Shown: in pieces, positions 44,320 to 49,033 of the stretch
Position numbering within the stretch: position 1 is the first letter of the stretch
Layout: each line of letters starts with the position of its first letter
Source of the DNA: Haloarcula amylolytica JCM 13557
GTDB taxonomy: Archaea; Halobacteriota; Halobacteria; Halobacteriales; Haloarculaceae
Direction of reading: 5' to 3'
DNA: 49,033 nucleotides
NCBI RefSeq assembly: GCF_000336615.1
Contig: NZ_AOLW01000011.1
Location: 1 to 49,033 of the forward strand
Position numbers and translations under genes: made by a program
The notes under the pieces: model-generated
Databases searched by the model: none
The model's input: only the letters and a program-made list of their open reading frames with translations
Told to the model about the DNA's origin: nothing

Positions 44320-45825
44320 ATGTCGGTTAGTTCGCTCCGCGAGTACCTCGATTTGCTCGACACGACCGGTTGGCTCCGGTCCTTTGACCAACCGGTGTCG
44401 TGGGACCTCGAAGCGAGCGCAGCGACGATGCTCGCCAATATCCGTGACGGCCCGATTCCGGTGTTCGAGTCCATCGCGGGGCTAGAGACGGAGTCGAAAC
44501 TGGTTGGCGATCCGTACCGCGGCCCCCAGACGCGTCCCTGGGATCACTTCGCCCGTGCGCTGGGGCTCCCAAGCGGCCTTTCGGGCCGTACGTACTACGA
44601 CCGAGTGATTGATCGCCTCAACGCGCCGCAAGCGCCCCGACCTGTCGCGAGCCAGGACGCCCCCTGCAAAGAAACAGTACGGACGGGGAACGAGGTCGAC
44701 CTCCTGTCGTTCCCGTGGCCATATATCCACGAGGGCGACGGGGGACGGTACTCGAATCACCACACCATCGTCGCACCGGACCCCGATACGGAGTGGGGGA
44801 CCTGGTCGAGCCATCGCATGATGATCCACGACGACTCTCAGGCCAGTCTGCTGTTACTGGCCGGCGAGCAGGTGCCCAACCGCTACTACTACGACTACGA
44901 ACCCCGGGGCGAACCGATGCCAGTCGCGGTCGTCATCGGTGCCGAACCCACCGTCGAGTGTACTGCCGATATGTGGATTCCGACAGGCCGGAGCGAAGCG
45001 GCATTCGCGGGCGGCCTGAAAAGCGAGCCTGTGGACCTCGTCCAGTGTGAAACCAATGATCTGTACGTCCCGGCGACGGCCGAGCTAGTTCTCGAAGGCC
45101 ACGTTCGACCTGACGACCGCTTGGATGAGGGACCGTTCGGCGATTACTTCGGCTACATGAACGGCCCGCGACGTTCCATGCCGGTGTTCGAGGTCGATGC
45201 GATCACCCACCGCCACGAACCGCGAATACCGTTTTGTGTCGAGGGGAGCGGTGTCGGATACGGGCAAAACTCGACCAGTACGCTCCGGCTCGTCGCGGCC
45301 GGTCCCGACGCGACTGTCGGTCTTCGGGCCGCCGGATTCGACGTTGCGATGGCGGTCCCATGGCGGTTCACCTCCCGCACCGTCTGGGTCATCGCGACGG
45401 ATCGACCGTATCCGGGCTATCTCCACGAACTGGCGAACTTTATTTTCACGACGTGGGGGATGCTCCACATCGACTTCTTCGTGTTCGTCGACGCTGCTGT
45501 CGACCCGCTCGATCCACGGGCAGTGTTGACAGCTATCGCGCTTGAGGCCGATCCGGATGCCGACTTCCACCAGTTCGGCGTCGAGCGAATGCCGAAAGTT
45601 CCGCTCAACATCTACCAGACGCCCGACGAGAAGGGCAACGCGGACGTGGGGACGTCGAAGGCGAAGACGGCCAAAGCCTACATTGACGCAACGACCGACG
45701 GTGACGCGGCGGAGATGGCAGCGACCACAGAAACCCGGAAGCGAGCCCAGGAGCGGCTGGTCGAAGCGGGCCTAAACGCTGCGCGGTTCGACCGGCTCGA
45801 CGAGCGGGAGGGGCAGTCACAGTGA
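44320..45825 (+). CDS. UbiD-family prenylated-FMN-dependent decarboxylase
   Basis: The protein has 501 residues, the normal length. The catalytic motifs are intact: R166 in TWSSHRMMIHD, and E270 with D275 in DEGPFGDYFGYMNG, which match the Arg and the Glu pair of UbiD/Fdc1 enzymes (Asp also occurs at the second position). Late residues TSKAKTAKAYIDATTDG are typical too. UbiD enzymes remove or add CO2 on unsaturated or aromatic acids using prenylated FMN made by UbiX. No ubiX is in the window. The next gene is a UbiD paralogue overlapping by four bases, and an acyl-CoA synthetase lies downstream, so a carboxylic-acid pathway is likely. Substrate unknown. Confidence 0.88.
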   Translation: MSVSSLREYLDLLDTTGWLRSFDQPVSWDLEASAATMLANIRDGPIPVFESIAGLETESKLVGDPYRGPQTRPWDHFARALGLPSGLSGRTYYDRVIDRLNAPQAPRPVASQDAPCKETVRTGNEVDLLSFPWPYIHEGDGGRYSNHHTIVAPDPDTEWGTWSSHRMMIHDDSQASLLLLAGEQVPNRYYYDYEPRGEPMPVAVVIGAEPTVECTADMWIPTGRSEAAFAGGLKSEPVDLVQCETNDLYVPATAELVLEGHVRPDDRLDEGPFGDYFGYMNGPRRSMPVFEVDAITHRHEPRIPFCVEGSGVGYGQNSTSTLRLVAAGPDATVGLRAAGFDVAMAVPWRFTSRTVWVIATDRPYPGYLHELANFIFTTWGMLHIDFFVFVDAAVDPLDPRAVLTAIALEADPDADFHQFGVERMPKVPLNIYQTPDEKGNADVGTSKAKTAKAYIDATTDGDAAEMAATTETRKRAQERLVEAGLNAARFDRLDEREGQSQ

Positions 45826-47225
45826 TACCGTTCACGCAGTACGTCCGCGGACTGGCCGGCGACGACGATCTCGTCCGACTCGACGGCCCGTTCGAGGTCC
45901 CGGTGGACGTACTTGCGGCGGAGGCGCTCCGGGCAAGTGGGCCGGCGCTTCGATTCCAGCGATCCGCTGGCAGTGACCTCGTTAGCGGTGTGTTCAGCGG
46001 TCCGGACCAGACACAGCAGCGCGAGGCCCGGCCGTGGTCGCGGCTGTCGCTCGGCCTCGGACTCGACCCGGAAGCCACGCTCGTCGAGGTGCTGGAGACG
46101 ATCAGCAGCCTCGGTCCGGACGGGAGGGACTCCGAACCGACGTACACCGGGCAGGCGGCCTCGGAGGCAGATATCGACGTACAGGACCTGCAGTTCCCGC
46201 AGGGGGAAACCGATACGTGGCCCGCTATGACGCTCGGTGTCGCATCGGTTTCGACCGCTGACGGCACACACTGGGCACCGGTCCACGGCTCGGTCGTAGG
46301 CGGCGACACGCTCAGAGTGCGCGTCCCGGACACGCTGTCGTCGCTTGTCAGTGAAGGGACGACAATAACGATAGCGCTCGGCGTGCCGCCGGCGGCGATC
46401 ACGACGGCGTACCTGCTCGCTGTCACCGAGCAAACTGCCACGCCGATCCAGTCCTGTGGGGTGACCGGAACCGTCCCGCTCGTCCCGACCAACGGCGGCC
46501 TCGTCCCGAGTGCGACAGAGGTCGTCATGGAGACGACAGTCGTGGACCGCCAACCGGACTTCCGGTCCGACCGCCGAGAGGGCTGGGAGTACGTCGTCGA
46601 GAGCGGCCCGCTCTCGCTGTCGGTCGAGCGCGTCCGCACTACTGAAAACCCGGTCATCCCTATCTCCCCCGTCGGTCGCCCACTCGCGGATGACACCCGT
46701 CTCACGGGGCTCGCGACCGCCGCAGCGCTCTATCACCGGCTCAACAACTACTGGGGCATCTCGCCAGTCGAATGGATTATGTTGCCGGCAGAGGCTGAAC
46801 TCGGAATCTGTTTCGTCGCGAGTGACGTGCTCTACGGCGGCTTCGAGTGGCAACTCGCGAACATTCTCTTTTCGTTCTCGTCGCTTTTCGACACGGTCGT
46901 CATCGTCGACGAAGACGTTCCGCCACAGGACTTCGGCCGCGTTCTGGCCGATATCTGGCTGAAATCCCACCCCGCTCGCGACTGGACGTTCAGCGAACCG
47001 GATGCACCGGCAGCGACACGCCCACACTATCGACGAGACAACGAAACCGGCTCGCGCCTGTACGTGAACGCGGCGTGGGACCCGCGCTGGAAGGAGACCT
47101 ACATCGCACCGCGAGTCACGTTCGAGAACTCCTTCCCAACCGACGTCCGTGACGTGGCTCGTGTCCTGTGGGACGAACCCGACACCGCTCCCGGAGAGAC
47201 GACCGAAAACGAATCGCCCCACTGA
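45822..47225 (+). CDS. UbiD-like paralogue with lost catalytic motifs
   Basis: The protein has 467 residues and a GTG start overlapping the ubiD stop (GTGA). Over its length it resembles UbiD: LGVPPAAITTAYLLA, ATEVVMETTV and a C-terminal half aligning with the decarboxylase (NNYWGISPVEW, FSSLFDTVVIVDEDV). The EGPFGD motif is replaced by REGWEYVVESG (residues 252-262), and no Arg corresponds to R166 of the partner (GTHWAPVHG). It is therefore probably not a decarboxylase by itself. It may be a structural or regulatory subunit of a mixed complex, or a degenerate copy. The open frame, lack of stops and coupled start suggest that it is still expressed and under selection. Confidence 0.7.
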   Translation: MIPFTQYVRGLAGDDDLVRLDGPFEVPVDVLAAEALRASGPALRFQRSAGSDLVSGVFSGPDQTQQREARPWSRLSLGLGLDPEATLVEVLETISSLGPDGRDSEPTYTGQAASEADIDVQDLQFPQGETDTWPAMTLGVASVSTADGTHWAPVHGSVVGGDTLRVRVPDTLSSLVSEGTTITIALGVPPAAITTAYLLAVTEQTATPIQSCGVTGTVPLVPTNGGLVPSATEVVMETTVVDRQPDFRSDRREGWEYVVESGPLSLSVERVRTTENPVIPISPVGRPLADDTRLTGLATAAALYHRLNNYWGISPVEWIMLPAEAELGICFVASDVLYGGFEWQLANILFSFSSLFDTVVIVDEDVPPQDFGRVLADIWLKSHPARDWTFSEPDAPAATRPHYRRDNETGSRLYVNAAWDPRWKETYIAPRVTFENSFPTDVRDVARVLWDEPDTAPGETTENESPH

Positions 47226-47363
47226 ATATGTCTCTCGCGTGTATATATCTTCAAATATGTTGTAATCAGCTCTGTTTACGCCATACTACAATCGAATAAT
47301 ACCTATGTGGGAATAAAAAATAAAATATATTCAATACGTTATTCGCAAAAAGCAACCGGTACA

Positions 47364-47371
47364 GTTATACC
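47364..47371 (+). promoter_or_regulatory. TATA-like box of the acyl-CoA synthetase
   Basis: GTTATACC lies 25-32 bases before the ATG at 47396, the spacing of a leaderless haloarchaeal transcript. The gap 47226-47363 before it is A+T-rich and shows no gene. Confidence 0.5.
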
Positions 47372-47395
47372 AGATTCCGGTATTCCGAGCGGTGT

Positions 47396-49008
47396 ATGGT
47401 CACCAGCCACAACCTCCCGGACTACGACACAGCGCGAAACGAGTTCTCCTGGGACGATATTTACGCGGCAGCGGACTGGGACGCACCGAACGACCTGAAC
47501 ATCGGCCACGAAGTCGCCGACCGACACGCGACCGACCGGGGCCAGATCGCACTCTACCAGGTCGGGACCGACGGAGAGCTGTCGAAAATGACGTTCTGGG
47601 AGCTTGCTGACCGTTCGAGCCAGTTTGCCAACGTTCTCGACGACCTCGGGGTCGCCCAGGGTGACCGGGTCTTTTCATATATGCCCCGGATTCCGGAGCA
47701 CTACGTGGCGCTGGTCGGCACGCTCAAACACGGTGCTGTCTGGGGAAGCGTCAACGAGCGGTTCGGCCCCGACGGCATCTCGTACCGTTTGGACGACTGC
47801 GACGCGAAGGTCGTCGTTACCACGACCGACAATCGCGACACGGTCGAAGACGCGCTGGACGAGGCCCCGGCGGTCGAACACGTAATCACCGTCGACCGTG
47901 GGGGCGGCGCACCCGCTGACGACGTGGTGTTCAATACCGCACTTGACGGCGAGAGTACGTCGTACGAGGTCGCTGAGACCAGCGGGGAAGACGACGCGCT
48001 GCTGTACTACACCTCGGGAACGACCGGGCTGGCCAAGGGTGTCCTCCACAAACAGCGCTGGATCGCCGGCGTCGCGGCAACACAGAAGTACGCTGTGGAC
48101 CTCCAGGACGGCGACCTGTACTGGTCGACCGGCGACCTCGGCTGGCTGACCGGGGCCATCAACACGCTCGGCGCATGGTTCTGGGGGGCATCGCTGTTCA
48201 CCTACGAGGGCGAGTTCGACACCGACGAGTGGGCCGCCCTGCTCGACGAATACCCGATCAGCGTCCTGTTCTCGGTCCCGACGGCGTACCGGATGCTCCG
48301 GGAGAACGAGGAGGTCCTTGCTGATGTGGACCTCGACTTGCGGCACGCGCTTTCCATCGGCGAACCGCTCAGCGCCGGCGTCGTCGAGTGGGGGGAAGAC
48401 GAACTCGGCGTCACGATTCTGGACACGTACGGCCAGACTGAGACCGGGAACATGATCATCAACAACTATCCCACGATGGATCTCCGGCCCGGGTCAATGG
48501 GGAAACCACTCCCCGGAATCGAGGCCGACATCGTCGACCCACAGAGCGGCGAGGTTCTGGAACCCGGCGAGACGGGCGAAATCGCACAGCGGGGCGACTA
48601 CCCGTGTTTCTTCGCCGAGTTCTGGAACAAGCCCGAGAAGACCCAGCGAGCGTTTATTGACGGGCCAAACGGGACATGGTACCTCTCGGGTGACCTGGCA
48701 CACAAAGACGAGGACGGCTACTTCTGGTTCGAGGGGCGGGCGGACGACGTGATCCTCTCCGCTGGCTACCGCATCGGGCCGTTCGAGGTCGAGAGTTCGC
48801 TGGGCGAACACGACGCGGTCGCCGAGGCGGCAGTCGTCCCCAAACCACACGAGGCGCGGGGGAACATCGTCAAGGCCTATGTCGTGCCGAGCGAGGACGC
48901 CGAGCCGTCCGCCCCGCTCAAAGAAGACATCCAGAGCTACGTGAAAGAAGAGCTCTCGGCACACGAGTACCCGCGCGAAATCGAGTTCCGGGAGGGCCTG
49001 CCCAAGAC
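47396..49008 (+). CDS. Acyl-CoA/acetyl-CoA synthetase (AMP-forming), 3' end cut by contig end
   Basis: The frame is open from the ATG at 47396 to the adaptor at 49009; about 537 residues are seen. The AMP-binding motif YYTSGTTGLAKG is at about 204-215, DTYGQTETG at about 343-351 and LSGDLAH at about 430-436. The sequence ends inside the last family motif (LPKT, the start of PKTxxGKxxR), so about 30-60 residues with the catalytic Lys are missing. The N-terminus (FSWDDIYAAADW, NIGHEVADRHA) is like AcsA/medium-chain acyl-CoA synthetases. It activates a carboxylic acid to its CoA thioester at the cost of ATP. It follows the UbiD genes on the same strand, with its own promoter. Confidence 0.9.
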
Positions 49009-49033
49009 CTGTCTCTTATACACATCTCTGAGC
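49009..49033. other. Untrimmed Nextera/Tn5 adaptor
   Basis: Bases 49009-49027 are exactly the reverse complement of the 19-bp Tn5 mosaic end (CTGTCTCTTATACACATCT). CTGAGC then resembles the start of the Nextera read-2 adaptor (CCGAGC) with one error. This is library sequence, and the residues it would encode are not real. Confidence 0.95.

Noticed and set aside
44320..45825. UbiD gene as anhydromevalonate phosphate decarboxylase of the archaeal mevalonate pathway
   Set aside because: Halobacteria use a different mevalonate branch with a phosphomevalonate decarboxylase, and no mevalonate genes are nearby; substrate left open.

Overview
This is a haloarchaeal contig from the class Halobacteria. 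The evidence is high G+C, strongly acidic proteins, twin-arginine lipoprotein signals, an Orc1/Cdc6 initiator, bat-type HTH regulators, and TATA-like boxes about 25-35 bases upstream of starts that have almost no leader. I cannot name a genus. Both ends are untrimmed Tn5/Nextera adaptor (1-29 and 49009-49033), so genomic sequence runs from about 30 to 49008 and the first and last genes are cut by the contig ends.

Layout. (A) 30-17249: a BREX-type phage-defence locus: the 3' end of a probable brxC/pglY, a winged-helix/nucleotidyltransferase pair, pglX1, a small membrane protein, pglZ, pglX2 and a SNF2/RapA-like helicase. The two PglX methyltransferases are near copies at both ends but differ in the middle, where specificity would be set. 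(B) 17463-19300: an IS1341-type element with an intact tnpB, its right-end hairpin, and a second, orphan right-end-like hairpin. (C) 19326-31130: a phosphorus-scavenging island. It holds a phosphonate/phosphate-type ABC transporter (phnDCE1E2), an MgtC/DUF4010 membrane protein, a 41-residue small protein, a HAD phosphatase, a Tat-exported glycerophosphodiester phosphodiesterase and a ugpBAEC-like transporter. The likely logic is to hydrolyse glycerophosphodiesters outside, import glycerol phosphate, dephosphorylate it inside, and take up phosphonate or phosphate in parallel.

(D) 31405-34346: an Old Yellow Enzyme-family oxidoreductase, then a thiolase overlapping a DUF35 zinc-ribbon/OB protein. 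(E) 34621-36950: a small membrane protein and a probable replication origin: an orc1/cdc6 gene with ten origin-box-like repeats, including a perfect 28-bp inverted repeat around a 158-bp core and a 56-bp tandem array. (F) 37139-43531: a bat-type regulator, a Zn/Cd/Pb-type P1B-ATPase behind a 16-bp palindrome, a second MgtC/DUF4010 protein and a UbiB/AarF-type kinase. (G) 43822-49008: an unknown 164-residue protein with a ribbon-helix-helix-like stretch, a UbiD decarboxylase, an overlapping UbiD paralogue that has lost its catalytic motifs, and a truncated acyl-CoA synthetase.

The parts most worth following up are the accessory genes and shared upstream element inside the BREX locus, the origin repeat architecture, the intact/degenerate UbiD pair, the compensating TnpB right-end hairpins, and the tightly coupled 41-residue protein. 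No rRNA, tRNA or CRISPR array was recognised.
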